A stretch of DNA of 64,000 nucleotides from Paulinella micropora (taxonomy: Eukaryota; Cercozoa; Imbricatea; Euglyphida; Paulinellidae). The translations under genes and the position numbers were made by a program. Positions 30,045 through 40,881 of this stretch are shown in pieces (the first letter of the stretch is position 1; each line of letters opens with the position of its first letter). Under the pieces are notes generated by a model. The model saw nothing but the letters and a program-made list of their open reading frames with translations. It did not search any database and was not told the origin of the DNA. The DNA is taken from the NCBI GenBank assembly GCA_019918135.1, contig WBZZ01006245.1, positions 1 through 64,000 on the forward strand, written 5' to 3'.

Positions 30045-30436
30045 ATATATAAAGGTTGTCTATCCGCAGTTATTGAAACAAGCATTAAAAATGTAGAAAA
30101 CCAACATTAGACATATAGAAAACATACAAAGAAAACATGAAAACTGACGAAGGTTTTCCAAAAATCAACAAACTAAACACTTTAGAAAGAGATTACGACG
30201 AAAAGACACATAAACCATATTTTTATTTCATAAAAACATATATAAACTTCGTGTATATGGTTTATGTGTCTTTTCGTCGTAATCTCTTTCTAAAGTGTTT
30301 AGTTTGTTGATTTTTGGAAAACCTTCGTCAGTTTTCATGTTTTCTTTGTATGTTTTCTATATGTCTAATGTTGGTTTTCTACATTTTTAATGCTTGTTTC
30401 AATAACTGCGGATAGACAACCTTTATATATACAAAT
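30039..30436. repeat. Fold-back (palindromic) left end of block C
   Basis: Arm 30,039-30,220 is the near-perfect reverse complement of 30,255-30,436, with about 34 asymmetric bases in the centre. The second arm is the outer part of the left TIR; the first arm is an extra inverted copy. The right end has no such copy within the window. Confidence 0.9.
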
Positions 30437-31440
30437 GATCAAAGGGGGGAAGGGGGGGCGGACACTCACGAAGTGAGTGGCGGGGGGGTTGGGGGGGTAA
30501 ATACACACAAAAAAGTGAAATTCTGTTGATTCACGAAATCAACAGATCGTATGTTTTTGGGTATTTGGTTGCAAGATACGTACCTCATTGTGTTTTTTTT
30601 TTACTTGAGATACGTACCTCATTGTGGGGGCGAGTCACAGGTAGTATTCGCGGGGATTTCCTTTTTTTTTCCTCCTCGTTCTTAAAAAATAAGGACGGGT
30701 AGAAAGGTGAAGAGTAAGACGACTTATAGTGAAATAAGGCTTGCTAGGTGTCCTTATTTTTTTCAATAAGTCCTTATTTTTTTTCATTTTTTTGAAAGAT
30801 ACTCATTTTATTGTTTCATTTGTTTTCTCAAAAATGTGAAAAAGTTTGCAAAATGTCAAAAAAAATCAATTTTTTCCATGTTTTGGAGGCCAAGTTTTCA
30901 ATCGGTTTATTACCCGCGATGAATAGGAGAGTGTATTTTGCTGTTTTTGTAAATCAAGTGTACTTATGGAAATAAGGATCCGCCAACTCACAAGGACTTA
31001 AACAATAGGTGTAGGGGTATTATTTCGTTAAAATGTCTTCATTTAAACTATCGGGGGTTGTAATCCCCTGTTCTCAAATGTAACATTACCCCCCTCGGCC
31101 AAATGGTATTATGGACAATAAAAGGGGGGGGGGGGGTCGGCCAACTTCTCTGAAAACAGGGGACTAAAACAGGGGACGTCCCCAAGGACATAGTTAAACT
31201 CAGTCAAATGGGGTTAAATCCTCTTTTACATACCCTTTTTTATAATAATAATGTTAATAAAAATAATAAGGAAGTAAGGATGGGGCGTGTGGTAATATGG
31301 GTGGAGTTAGAATTACAATAAAATACCGCTTCTAGTGTGTCCTTAAAATTATAGGGGACTTAAAAATAAAAAAAAGGACTTTAAGGACGGTGCAAAAAGA
31401 AGCAGTTGAAGGCGATTTGTGCTCTGAGAGACACCGCGGG
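30228..31440. repeat. Left terminal inverted repeat of block C
   Basis: Pairs with 52,778-53,966. The inner limit is ACACCGCGG at 31,431-31,439. It contains G-runs around CACTCACGAAGTGAGTG, two GATACGTACCTCATTGTG copies and A/T-rich stretches. It has no convincing gene. TIRs in this group are replication and integration ends. Confidence 0.95.
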
Positions 31441-31533
31441 GCAAACCATACGGGAAGCGTCGGCGACGCGGAATTGAAGACTGGTGGATTTTCTATTTAA
31501 ACATAGTATATATACTATATATAAGATATTAAC

Positions 31534-32323
31534 ATGCCACCACCACTTAAGTATTTGACAGATGAAGAGCGACTGGAGGCACGTAAAAGGTCTCAGAGAG
31601 AATATGCAAAAAGAAAGCCCGAGATGTACAGAAGAGCAAACAAGAAGTATTATGAGAAGCACAAGAAGAAGGGGAAAATTATGGAAGAAAAACCAAAGAC
31701 CTACAAAGTTTATAAATTGTTTAATGCAACAGATGAAAATGACAAAGAATTTTACATCGGTAGCACTCTGCAACAACATTTATATACCAGACTTAGCCAC
31801 CATAAATCGCTCGCTAAGAAAGGCGTAAATAGAAAGTTATATAATCATATGAACGACAAGGGGATTGAAAATTTTAAATGCGTTTTGATTTATGAAGAGC
31901 CAGTAGAAAACCACAGCATTGATAGACAGAGAGAATTAGAACAAAAATATATATGCGAACTAAAACCAACACTGAATACAAACACGGCGCAAGGAGTGGG
32001 GACTTCAAGTGAAGACAGAAAATAGGTTAAATTTGAAGAACGAGTTTTCAAAAACGATGAAGAAAAGAAACGACTGGAATACAATAATGAAGAATATCAC
32101 AAAATATTATGATATAAAAAAAGATCAAATCAAAGCATACCAAAAATTATATTACGACAAAAACAAGGATGTTTTGTTGAGAAAGAAAAAAGAAGAATTT
32201 GACAAAATAAGAGAAAGCAAAAAATATTATTGTGAGGCATGTAGTTTTACAGGAGTAAGCGAGACGGCTCTAACTACACATAATAGATCAAAAGGTCATA
32301 TTTCAAAGAGTGAACAAATTTAA
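31534..32323 (+). pseudogene. GIY-YIG endonuclease with C-terminal zinc finger
   Basis: A basic helical N-terminus is followed by the GIY-YIG fold: YKVYKLFNATDENDKEFYIG, then RLSHHKS and the Glu-containing helix with ELEQKYI. The C-terminal part carries K-rich helices and YYCEACSFTGVSETALTTH, a C2H2-like finger. Such proteins are common in large DNA viruses and PLVs and may act as homing-type or repair nucleases. It is the first gene inside the left TIR. It looks damaged, with about one break. A second GIY-YIG gene is at 49,152. Confidence 0.75.
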
Positions 32324-32336
32324 AATATATATCCTT

Positions 32337-32537
32337 CTAAATGTTCTTTTTTGCTTCAAAATAGATGTCTCTCGCTAAGGATATATCAATGGCTTCATTA
32401 CTAAATTGTGAAGCAACACTTTGCATATAGTTAATCTTATGTCTGTCTATATCATGAGCATTGACTACTCTAGAAAATAAGGTTCTACCATGTTTCATAC
32501 TCCGTCGTTCATGTTTAGCCTTCTTACCTTTAGGCAT
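32337..32537 (-). CDS. Small basic protein, 66 residues
   Basis: MPKGKKAKHERRSMKHGRT at the start is strongly basic, followed by an amphipathic helical half ending in EAKKNI. No family recognised; DNA binding is plausible by charge. Its start overlaps a near-palindromic ATCTTATATATAATAAGAT promoter-like sequence. A 23-base stretch within its end recurs at 32,580. Confidence 0.45.
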   Translation of the reverse strand: MPKGKKAKHERRSMKHGRTLFSRVVNAHDIDRHKINYMQSVASQFSNEAIDISLARDIYFEAKKNI

Positions 32538-32603
32538 CTTATATATAATAAGATTATCATCTTAAAATGTTTTATTATTTAATGTTCTTTTTTGCTTCAA
32601 AAT
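32339..32603. repeat. 23-base direct repeat pair
   Basis: AATGTTCTTTTTTGCTTCAA (plus AAT) at 32,340-32,362 and again at 32,581-32,603. The first copy is the 3' end of the small basic gene, so the second suggests a tandem duplication remnant. Confidence 0.7.
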
Positions 32604-32740
32604 GCCACTTTAATGTGCTATCTTATATATATAATTTCCATCTAAAGCCAAGAGAAATATATTTATCATATATATAGTATCTATAAGAATACTACATATA
32701 ATTTGCGATCACACAAAAAAATTTTATAACCTTATTATAG

Positions 32741-35160
32741 ATGGATGTTGAGGAGGCGACCCACACTCAGTTTATTAACAAAGAGGAGTTGTTTGATGCG
32801 AACAAACTATCCTATATTATTAACAATTTTGACGACCTAAAAGGCCAACTGCGAGAAATGTTTCAAAGACGGAAGTCCTATAACACTGCTAAAAAAATAT
32901 ATTCAAAAAGTATTCAACAATAAAGTCTCTGTAGTGTATCGGCAAAACGGGGGCAAAGGTAGATTTAATGCTGTAGGCTCATTATCTCTCCAAAACATAC
33001 CGCGCGAGATAAGGCACACTATCGCCCGCGATTACTATGTAGATATTGATATGGTAAATGCGCACCCAGTCATACTACTACATTTATGTGCGATATTGAA
33101 CTTTGAAGCGAAATATCTGCGATCGTATGTGAAAAATAGAGAGAAAGTAATAGCCGATCTCACGAGCAAAAATGAGACGATTGACAGAGACAAGGCAAAA
33201 CAGATTATCCTATCCGTCCTAAATGGAGGCGAAAAGGATTACAACGCAGTCGCGAAAAAGACGAGGTTTTTAACCGCCTTTAAACAAGAAATGAAAGCCC
33301 TACATGGAAAGTTTGCGGGGGCAGACATTAAAGAATTTGAAAAAGTTAAGCAGAGGCGGATTAACAGAGGCGAAGACTTCAACCACGAGGCCAGTTATAT
33401 GAATACATTGTTATGCGACTTTGAAAACAAAATTCTACAAGTTATGCTAGACTATTTTGGAAATCCTATTATGTGCGTTTTATGCTTTGACGGCCTGATG
33501 CTAGAAAAAAAGAAATACGATCTGGAAAGTTGTTCAAAGGTCATTAAGGAGAAATTAGGGATAGACATTGCTCTTAAATTCAAGGAAATGGATGAAGGCC
33601 TAACCTTTCCAGAAAATGCGATTATTGAGCCTTATCAAACTCCCAGCCTTAAATACTTTGGAGATATGGATAACGTATATATTCAACACTATAGAGAATG
33701 AGGCGAGCCTTGAAAGACTGGACGAATTGCGCAGTTGTATAAACATAGTATCAAGAGGAGGCGGTCAAGTCGTGATGACTTTAAATCTAGACATTGACGA
33801 AGAGACAGGAGACCGATCCGAATATTATGTACAAGCAGAAGTAGGCGCAATGATGTCCGCATTAAATTTTGAATGTTTTGTGCGGAATCCAGAATACATT
33901 GAAGAATTGAAAGGAGACAAACACGACCCGAGAGCGAAACAATGGCTGTATCAACATTTTGGAAATGGCAATCAGTTTTCAACTGGATACGCAAAAGACA
34001 TGATGCAAAAGCGGAAAATTAAACGATATGACGACTTCATGTTTTACCCGTATTTGAAGCGAGTGGGAATACCCCCAGTATATTCTAACAAACTCAATCT
34101 GTTTATGGGGTTCCCTATGGATAATATTCCATTTGAAAGTGTAAAAACAAAATACAATTTTGAAGAGAGTGCCTTATATAAACATCTAAAAACTGACTTT
34201 TTCACCGAAGGTCAGGGCGAGTTAGACAACTTTTTGGATAGTGTCGCGGACATGATACAGAAACCAAATGTAAATAGAGGTATTGGTCATTTGTTTTACT
34301 CAGTCCAAGGGACTGGGAAATGCATAATGAGCAAATTTATGGAGAGGTTGTTGGGAACGCAAAATCATGTGGTCATCAAAGACTTTAGCAGATACATGGA
34401 AAAATTCAATGTCGCATATGCGAACAAGATATTGAAAGTGTTTGAAGAACTGCCCGAGAAAGGCGGGGCTTTTACGATGAGCGACCGCTTAAAAAGTCAA
34501 ATTGACCAAAAAGACGAAATAATAGAGCCCAAGGGAAGCAAGCAATACAAAGTAAAACATTTCGCCAGATACTGGTTTTACACGAATAACGAAAACACAT
34601 TATACATAGAAGGAAGCGACAGGCGGTATTCACTTCACAAAATAAGCGGGAAGCACGCGGACGATAAAGTATATTTCGCCAAAATTCTAGATGAAATAAA
34701 CGACGATGACTTTATCAGATGTGCCTTTGAATACTTCGCCACTAGACAATACGAAGAAATAAGTGTTATGACCGCATTTAAAACAAAATACAAGACGGAG
34801 CAGAAAATGGCCAACCTCCCCAAGGCTATTAAGTTTATGATTGACACCATTGAAGCAAAATTTGACAAAGTTGAAAGCAAAGATATGAAAGTGGAATCGG
34901 TACATCTATGCGAAAGATACAGGGAGTGGTGCTCAGAACAGGGAATATCTTATCATAAAGGAGCCTTCTTCACTCAACTGAAGCATGTAGGCATAGATAA
35001 ACCCAAACAAAGCGGAGGAAAAAACAACAAAAAATACAGATTTACAATAAATGTCAGCACAATCCGAGACAAGATACGCGAGTATATAAAGGACGACGAA
35101 TACGACTTCAATTTTGGATCGGGAGTTAATGAAGAGGATGATGATGTCTTTTGGATGTAA
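32741..35160 (+). pseudogene. TVpol - superfamily 3 helicase replication protein
   Basis: About 800 codons. The first half has family-A-like polymerase motifs of the transposon/virus polymerase (TVpol) type: YVDIDMVNAHPVILL (motif A), KQIILSVLNGG (motif B) and VLCFDGLML (motif C). The second half is an SF3 helicase: LFYSVQGTGK (Walker A region), KVFEELPE (Walker B region) and FYTNNENTLYIEGSDRRY (sensor and arginine finger region), then a winged-helix-like tail and an acidic end. In PLVs and virophages this fusion drives genome replication. The fossil has about two breaks. Confidence 0.85.
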
Positions 35161-35226
35161 TATTATTGTCTTCAATATTGAAAACAATATTAAAAAACTG
35201 ATTTTTTTGTTATGCTTATATATAGC

Positions 35227-35889
35227 ATGCCATCAACCAAAGGAGAGTATCTGAGCCAAATAGAAAAATGGGATCATTTAAGTAGTGATATTAAACCACC
35301 AACAAGCAAATCGCTTAAAACTGATATCGTCGCATTTTACGAAAAATACCGACCCGAACAACCCCCGCGGGGTGATAACGTTAAAGTTTCATTGCCCCCC
35401 GTTGATACATTGAAGAATGTTGTTTTTAATGACGAACCAGAAGAATTTACGCCTTTTAAAGAAAGTGATTTGAAGGAAACTGGTATTACTGAAATCAAGG
35501 CCAACGTAGGAGAAGAATTGGCGTAAAAAGAATTACCTGTTTTGGAAGCAAAAGAGGAGCCTGCGCCAGTTATGGAAAAGAAAATGCCAATCAAGGCAAA
35601 GCGAAACCCGCCCGAGGAGGGGTATAGTTGCTATGAAATAATAACGGCACATTTGAAAGTATCCAAAGACCCGTTTAATTTCTTATACATGAAAGTTGAA
35701 GACCGCACCATATTACAGGAGGATATGAAGAAATGGCATGAGAGTAGATACGCACACATACCACCAGAGCAACGCCCCACTCTTAAATATGGTAAGTTAG
35801 ATTATAAGACATTTTTCCGCGATGTCTTATCTCAACACGAGGGCAAACTCACGACACTAAAAGATATGTATGACAGGTTTCATGTGTAA
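35227..35889 (+). pseudogene. Block B/C shared small protein with C-terminal extension
   Basis: The N-terminal part (KGEYLSQIEKWDHLSSDIKP, IVAFYEKYRP, DLKETGITEIKANVGEE) is clearly homologous to the block B protein at 18,547-18,960. The C-terminal part differs: it lacks the GKY unit and instead reads YSCYEIITAHLKVSKDPFN and FLYMKVEDR, a segment I do not recognise. The conserved half may be a PLV hallmark of unknown role. About one break. Confidence 0.5.
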
Positions 35890-36509
35890 GAGGCAGTTAG
35901 TGCTATGTCTCTCATCACATCAATATTAAAATATGATGGTTTGAAAGATACAGGCTCCGCAGATGCTGATTTATAATACACTTCTATGGTTAATGGTGCG
36001 CCAGTCGCATACGTTACCAGAGCATCATTTGTTGTATTATCTACAATTCGTATAGTGCGGTTGTTGGTAGTGTCCGAGGGGTTTGGACAGGTCATCTGCC
36101 ATATCAAATTCATTTGAACTCCATATCTTTGGATTAGCCACACACAATCAAAAGACTTATAATCAATGGCGGTTGTATAATTTAGCACTTCGGTATAATA
36201 ATCATATGTATTCGTGCCATCTGTGATATGAAACCAAAATTGAAAAGTGGCAATGCCAGTCGGAGCGGGTAAATTCAATGAACCACGAAATGATACATTA
36301 ATGAAATAACCATATCCTAAACTTGATATTGTTTTGCTACCATATCCGCCCGTGCATAGAGTGGTAAATGTGGAACTCGTCATCCATGACCTAAGGTCAA
36401 GACCAACATAAGCATTTTGAATGTTTCTTGTTAATGTCGGAGTAGCCACGACCGCGATTGTTTTTGTGTCAATAGATTGTTGCTCTTGCGAACGGCCAAA
36501 TATATTCAT
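35880..36509 (-). CDS. Fibre-like virion protein with MNIFGRS start
   Basis: 209 residues, beta-rich, with YDYYTEVLNYTTAIDYKSF and RTIRIVDNTTNDALV. It begins MNIFGRSQEQQ; the other minus-strand virion gene (49,830-51,062) begins MNLFGQSTNT. A shared N-terminal peptide on otherwise different proteins suggests a capsid-anchoring tail as in adenovirus fibres. It is divergent from the fibre at 36,572, with a palindromic promoter-like site between them. Confidence 0.55.
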   Translation of the reverse strand: MNIFGRSQEQQSIDTKTIAVVATPTLTRNIQNAYVGLDLRSWMTSSTFTTLCTGGYGSKTISSLGYGYFINVSFRGSLNLPAPTGIATFQFWFHITDGTNTYDYYTEVLNYTTAIDYKSFDCVWLIQRYGVQMNLIWQMTCPNPSDTTNNRTIRIVDNTTNDALVTYATGAPLTIEVYYKSASAEPVSFKPSYFNIDVMRDIALTASYT

Positions 36510-36528
36510 TTTTTTAAACTATATATAT

Positions 36529-36545
36529 ATCTTATACTATAAGAT
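36529..36545. promoter_or_regulatory. Palindromic promoter-like site
   Basis: ATCTTATACTATAAGAT, a perfect inverted repeat around one base, between divergent starts at 36,509 and 36,572. The same motif with a different centre base is at 44,450. Confidence 0.55.
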
Positions 36546-36571
36546 TTATTATAAAATAATAGAATTAAAAT

Positions 36572-37468
36572 ATGAACCATTTAGGCAATCCGTGGGCATA
36601 TCACTATTACGGCTCTGTGATAATAGACGAGGATTTAGAAGTTGATGGTGTATTATATGGCGACCATATTGAAGCAAACTCAATCCAAGCAAGGACAGAC
36701 GACATAACAATATCGTCGCGAAATAATGACTCTTCTTTGTTGATATCTGACAGCGGTTATGTGTCAATTAATAACGAATACGACTTACCAATAGCGGACG
36801 GCACGGCTAATCAAATATTAAAAACGGATGGGCTAGGCAACACTTCATTTGCTACATTGACTTCAAGTTATATAAGCGACTTTGAATTAGATAAATTAAC
36901 GGATGTAGTCATAACAGGCACACCCACAAATAACCAACTACTCATTTATAGCACAGGACAATGGCGCAATACAAACTCACCTTTTCTTAGATTGGATGGG
37001 CTCACTATGATGTTTGGAGATTTGAATATGGGAAGTTTTAATATAGTAAATGTCGGTAATGTTGATGGTGTTGATGTTTCGGCTCTTGATAGTGCTGTGG
37101 TTAAACTCACAGGAGACCAAACCATAGCAGGAATTAAGACATTTAGCAGTATAATAAATGCTAGTGCGGGTATTGATATGAAAAGCCAAAGTATAACAAA
37201 TGTAAATTTGGTTGATGGTATTGATGTTTCTGCCCTTGATACTTCGGTGGTAAAACTAACGGGAGACCAAACAATAACAGGAAACAAAATATTTACTACT
37301 TATGTGGCCGTAAAAGACTCAAATCCATTAAACACTGGCAAGTTATTCTTTAATTACAACAATAATATGGGTTCTATTTATTCGTCGGAGGCAGGTGGAG
37401 CAACGGGCTATCCATTATCTTTTGTAGGCTCGTCCATACTTTTTGCTCCAACAACAGGGGCGGAATGA
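36572..37468 (+). CDS. Fibre protein, N-terminal type
   Basis: 298 residues. The start MNHLGNPWAYHYYG leads into fibre-like beta repeats: NNEYDLPIADGTANQILKTD (collar-like), then NMGSFNIVNVGNVDG, VVKLTGDQTIAGIKTFSSI and a second KLTGDQTITGNKIF. These repeats match the next gene, with which it overlaps by ATGA. The two may be separate fibre subunits or parts of one long fibre. A receptor-binding role is inferred from the fold type. Confidence 0.6.
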   Translation: MNHLGNPWAYHYYGSVIIDEDLEVDGVLYGDHIEANSIQARTDDITISSRNNDSSLLISDSGYVSINNEYDLPIADGTANQILKTDGLGNTSFATLTSSYISDFELDKLTDVVITGTPTNNQLLIYSTGQWRNTNSPFLRLDGLTMMFGDLNMGSFNIVNVGNVDGVDVSALDSAVVKLTGDQTIAGIKTFSSIINASAGIDMKSQSITNVNLVDGIDVSALDTSVVKLTGDQTITGNKIFTTYVAVKDSNPLNTGKLFFNYNNNMGSIYSSEAGGATGYPLSFVGSSILFAPTTGAE

Positions 37469-40296
37469 CATTGACAAATAATGTTTTAAATTTTAACAGC
37501 ACGACAGCAATCAGCGGACTGCCCGCGCCATTCTATGACAATGATGCCTCAACGAAGGCTTACACCGATACGAAACTAGCAAAGGACGGCACAACGGCTA
37601 TGACGGGCAGTTTAAATATGGGTGGATTTTCAATAGCAAATGTAAATTTGGTTGATGGTATTGATGTATCCACCCTTGATACCGCAGTCGTTAAACTAAC
37701 AGGAGACCAAACCATAGCAGGAATTAAAACATTCAGCAACATAATAAATGCTAGTGCGGGGATTGATATGAAAAGCCAAAGCATAACAAATGTTAATCTC
37801 GTTGATGGCGTGGATGTTTCTACTCTTGATACTTCGGTTGTCAAACTAACAGGAGACCAGACCATAGCAGGGAATAAAAAATTTACTTCAACAATAGAAG
37901 TAAGGGGTGCTACTGCTCCAACCGCTTTTGATGGTATCGGTATTGCCTTTGATACAGCGACAAATATAGGAATGATTGCCGCACAAAAGACAGCAACAGC
38001 GACTTGGTATCCGATACAAATAACGGGGTCATATGTTGAGTTATATTCTGGTAATAATGTAATTATAACCGCAACTGGCACTACACTATCTTTGAATAAC
38101 AACAAAATAACAAACTTAGCCACACCATCAGCAACAACGGACGGAGCAAATAAAAGTTATGTGGATACATTAGACTGGCAAAATGTGAAACTAACAGGAA
38201 ACCAAACCATAGCAGGAATTAAGACATATAGTAGTGGTGTGGAAATAACTGGAAATTCAATCAATTCAACAACAAAGGGAACATTTATCGTTTTCAATTC
38301 TACCAGTAATATCGGGTCAATTGCTAGTTTGGATATGAAAACTGCAACATATTACAACTTTGAAATTTCTGCGAAAAAAATAAGTTTTATTATTGACGGG
38401 ACGATTGTCGGTTGGATAAATGCTTCGGGGTTAGATTGTAATAGTAGCAAAATAGCCAACCTTGGAACTCCGACATTATCAACAGACGGAGCGACAAAAG
38501 GGTATGCGGACACATTGGACGGACAAAATGTAAAACTAACAGGCGACCAAACCATAACAGGAATTAAGATATTTAATGGAAGTAGAAATGATGTAAGGGC
38601 ACTGAATTTGTTAAGCCAAGCCGATTTTAATAATGTGGATATCATTAATGGCGGGAATATAACATATAATGGGGCGCGGATATTAAACCAAAACGGAGGA
38701 GATATATTCTTTTCACAGACATCGGGTGATTATCAGTATTTCTTATTTACTCTAAATACTGCTTCAAGTGGAACCGCAAACCAACGAGGTTATGTATTCA
38801 CGAATGTAGCATCTGATGTAAAAGGGGCGGGACTTTATATTTCAAAACTTTTGGATAATAAAAGTGCTTCGTCTGACATTGTCCGTTTTAACAATGCTGG
38901 CGGTATGCGGTTTTATGGAGCCTTAGATATGAACTCAAACAATATAACAAATGGAGGAACAATAACGGGAACAACAATTACTTCAACCGCGGGTATATCA
39001 ACAACAACAGCAACCGCGAGTGGATTAATAACGGCAAATGCGGGTATATCAACAACAACGGCAACCGCGAGTGGCCTACTAACAGCAACAGGAGGTTCAA
39101 GCATAGTTATACAAGGAAATACTAATGGAGGTAATACAAGAGGAATATTTTTGTGGGACACTGGCAATACAAATTATGGTATTTATATGGCACAATCTGG
39201 AGTCAATAAATCTCTAGCAGGTGGAGTGGCATCAGCCGTTGCTGGAAACGATTTTACTTCTTTCGCCGTTAGATTTAGAGTTAGCAATGTTTCAACCGAT
39301 GGTTTTATATGGGAGAACTCTTCCGAACAATTGTTAATGTCATTAAACGGGGCAAACGGGACTTTATGGACAAAAGGATTAATAACGGCTAGTGCTGGTG
39401 TATCAACAACTACGATCACTGCGAGTGGATTAATAACGGCAAATGCGGGTATATCAACAACAACATTAACGGCGAGCGGATTAATAACGGCAAATGCGGG
39501 AATTACATACACAGGCACACTAACAACGGCATCAGCATCAACTAATGGGGCAAAAATAGCAATTCAAGGGCAAACAGACGGGACAAATGCGAGAGGAATA
39601 TTTATGTGGGACATTGGAGATTCAAACTGGGGGATTTATATGAGCCAGTCTGGGGCTAATAAATCATTAAGTGGAGGAACAGCACCAGCAGGAGGAGGAG
39701 GAGGATTAACTTCTTATGCTATTAGATTTAGAGTGAATGGTTCTTCAACGAGTGGGTTCATATGGGAGAATAATTCAAATACTGCTTTAATGTCATTAAG
39801 AGCGAGCGATGGGCAATTATGGGTATTGTCTAATCCAATTCAATATTCAGACAGGAGAAAAAAAGAAGATATAAAGGAATGTTTAGGCTTAGATTTTATT
39901 AATAAGTTAAATCCAGTATGCTATCGTATGATTGATGACAACAAGAAATGTAGGACTGGCTTAATAGCACAGGAATTAGAAGACATACTAACAGAAATGG
40001 ATATGCTAGATTTTGGCGGTTTTATAAAAGAAACAATTATGGTTCCCTGTCCAAAGCAAAGAGCGGAATACGAATTGAAAGGTGTGAGTGTTAAGCCAGA
40101 AGATGTTAAATGTGTTGATAGTGGTGATGTCGGTTATGGCATATGTTATTCTGAGTTTATCGCCCCGTTAATTAAAGCGGTTCAACAATTATCAGATAAT
40201 CTCGGACATGTCCGAGATAGGGTAGATAATTTAGAAAAAGAAAATAGAAATCTCATGAATATACTACAAGAAATTAGAGAAAATGTCAAACAATAA
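37465..40296 (+). CDS. Long tail-fibre protein with S74 intramolecular chaperone
   Basis: 943 residues. Collar-like NDASTKAYTDTKLAKDGTTA at the start, then several VVKLTGDQTIAGIKTF repeats (residues about 70-370), GANKSYVDT, then repeated TASGLITANAGISTTT tracts (about 510-710). The last ~140 residues are a peptidase S74 / endosialidase chaperone domain: YSDRRKKEDIKECLGLDFIN, GLIAQELEDIL and a coiled-coil end. In this family the domain trimerises the fibre and then cuts itself off at the Ser of the SDRRxKxxI motif. One shared-family palindrome is in the coding region (40,199-40,218). Confidence 0.85.
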   Translation: MTLTNNVLNFNSTTAISGLPAPFYDNDASTKAYTDTKLAKDGTTAMTGSLNMGGFSIANVNLVDGIDVSTLDTAVVKLTGDQTIAGIKTFSNIINASAGIDMKSQSITNVNLVDGVDVSTLDTSVVKLTGDQTIAGNKKFTSTIEVRGATAPTAFDGIGIAFDTATNIGMIAAQKTATATWYPIQITGSYVELYSGNNVIITATGTTLSLNNNKITNLATPSATTDGANKSYVDTLDWQNVKLTGNQTIAGIKTYSSGVEITGNSINSTTKGTFIVFNSTSNIGSIASLDMKTATYYNFEISAKKISFIIDGTIVGWINASGLDCNSSKIANLGTPTLSTDGATKGYADTLDGQNVKLTGDQTITGIKIFNGSRNDVRALNLLSQADFNNVDIINGGNITYNGARILNQNGGDIFFSQTSGDYQYFLFTLNTASSGTANQRGYVFTNVASDVKGAGLYISKLLDNKSASSDIVRFNNAGGMRFYGALDMNSNNITNGGTITGTTITSTAGISTTTATASGLITANAGISTTTATASGLLTATGGSSIVIQGNTNGGNTRGIFLWDTGNTNYGIYMAQSGVNKSLAGGVASAVAGNDFTSFAVRFRVSNVSTDGFIWENSSEQLLMSLNGANGTLWTKGLITASAGVSTTTITASGLITANAGISTTTLTASGLITANAGITYTGTLTTASASTNGAKIAIQGQTDGTNARGIFMWDIGDSNWGIYMSQSGANKSLSGGTAPAGGGGGLTSYAIRFRVNGSSTSGFIWENNSNTALMSLRASDGQLWVLSNPIQYSDRRKKEDIKECLGLDFINKLNPVCYRMIDDNKKCRTGLIAQELEDILTEMDMLDFGGFIKETIMVPCPKQRAEYELKGVSVKPEDVKCVDSGDVGYGICYSEFIAPLIKAVQQLSDNLGHVRDRVDNLEKENRNLMNILQEIRENVKQ

Positions 40297-40420
40297 TACG
40301 ACTAGACTTCACAGACCCCCACCTATCATGGATATGGATGGCGAACTAACTCCAGAATTAAAGTCCCGTGTCCTTGAAGTGGAACTAAAAACAGAAGAGA
40401 AAAAAGTAGAGCACAGATAA
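40283..40420 (+). CDS. Tiny Pro/Glu-rich protein, 45 residues
   Basis: Starts in the overlapping end of the fibre gene (ATGTCAAACAATAAT) and reads MSNNNTTRLHRPPPIMDMDG followed by a charged helix ending KKVEHR. The 14-base overlap and tight spacing to the next gene suggest an operon-like string. No family recognised. Confidence 0.4.
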   Translation: MSNNNTTRLHRPPPIMDMDGELTPELKSRVLEVELKTEEKKVEHR

Positions 40421-40433
40421 CTGGAATTGTTGT

Positions 40434-40625
40434 ATGTCAAACAAGAAAACCGACAGCAGAATGATTAAATACTTATTTCAAATGGGTAGCATCATTGCCA
40501 TTATAACCCTTTGTATCGTGAGGCTATCTGAAAAGAACTTACCTTGTGAGGTTGCTAATACTTATGTCGGTATTTTAACACTTTTGATTGGGATATGCCT
40601 TCCATCACCTTCTTCAAAGAAATGA
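40434..40625 (+). CDS. Two-TM small membrane protein (holin-like in build)
   Basis: 63 residues. A short basic tail (MSNKKTDSRMIKYLF), TM1 (MGSIIAIITLCIVRL), a short loop with KNLPCE, TM2 (VANTYVGILTLLIGICL) and a PSPSSKK tail. The size and hairpin topology match holin-like or virion membrane proteins, but function is unproven. It lies just after the fibre genes. Confidence 0.5.
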   Translation: MSNKKTDSRMIKYLFQMGSIIAIITLCIVRLSEKNLPCEVANTYVGILTLLIGICLPSPSSKK

Positions 40626-40862
40626 GCACTCGTATATATGTATTATATACCATCTATTATCACCATCACAGATTAAAGGTAGTGCTTCATCAAAACTAAC
40701 ACACCAATCACTCATCTGTTTGTAAATACATTTAAATTTAGTATCTATACCTTTTTGAATACAATAAACACAACTTATATTCTTTTTTTCACTTATCCGT
40801 GAGTAAAAGTCGCAGGCAGTCCGCGACATAACCGAGCACACAAAAAGCAATATTAACAACAT
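40614..40862 (-). CDS. Small secreted-type Cys-rich protein
   Basis: 82 residues. The N-terminal MLLILLFVCSVMSRTAC looks like a signal peptide; then CVYCIQKGI, KCIYKQMSDWC and a C-terminal Cys give at least six cysteines likely to form disulfides. It slightly overlaps the 2TM gene's end. Unknown family. Confidence 0.45.
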   Translation of the reverse strand: MLLILLFVCSVMSRTACDFYSRISEKKNISCVYCIQKGIDTKFKCIYKQMSDWCVSFDEALPLICDGDNRWYIIHIYECSFL

Positions 40863-40881
40863 ATATTATAATATTCATAAT

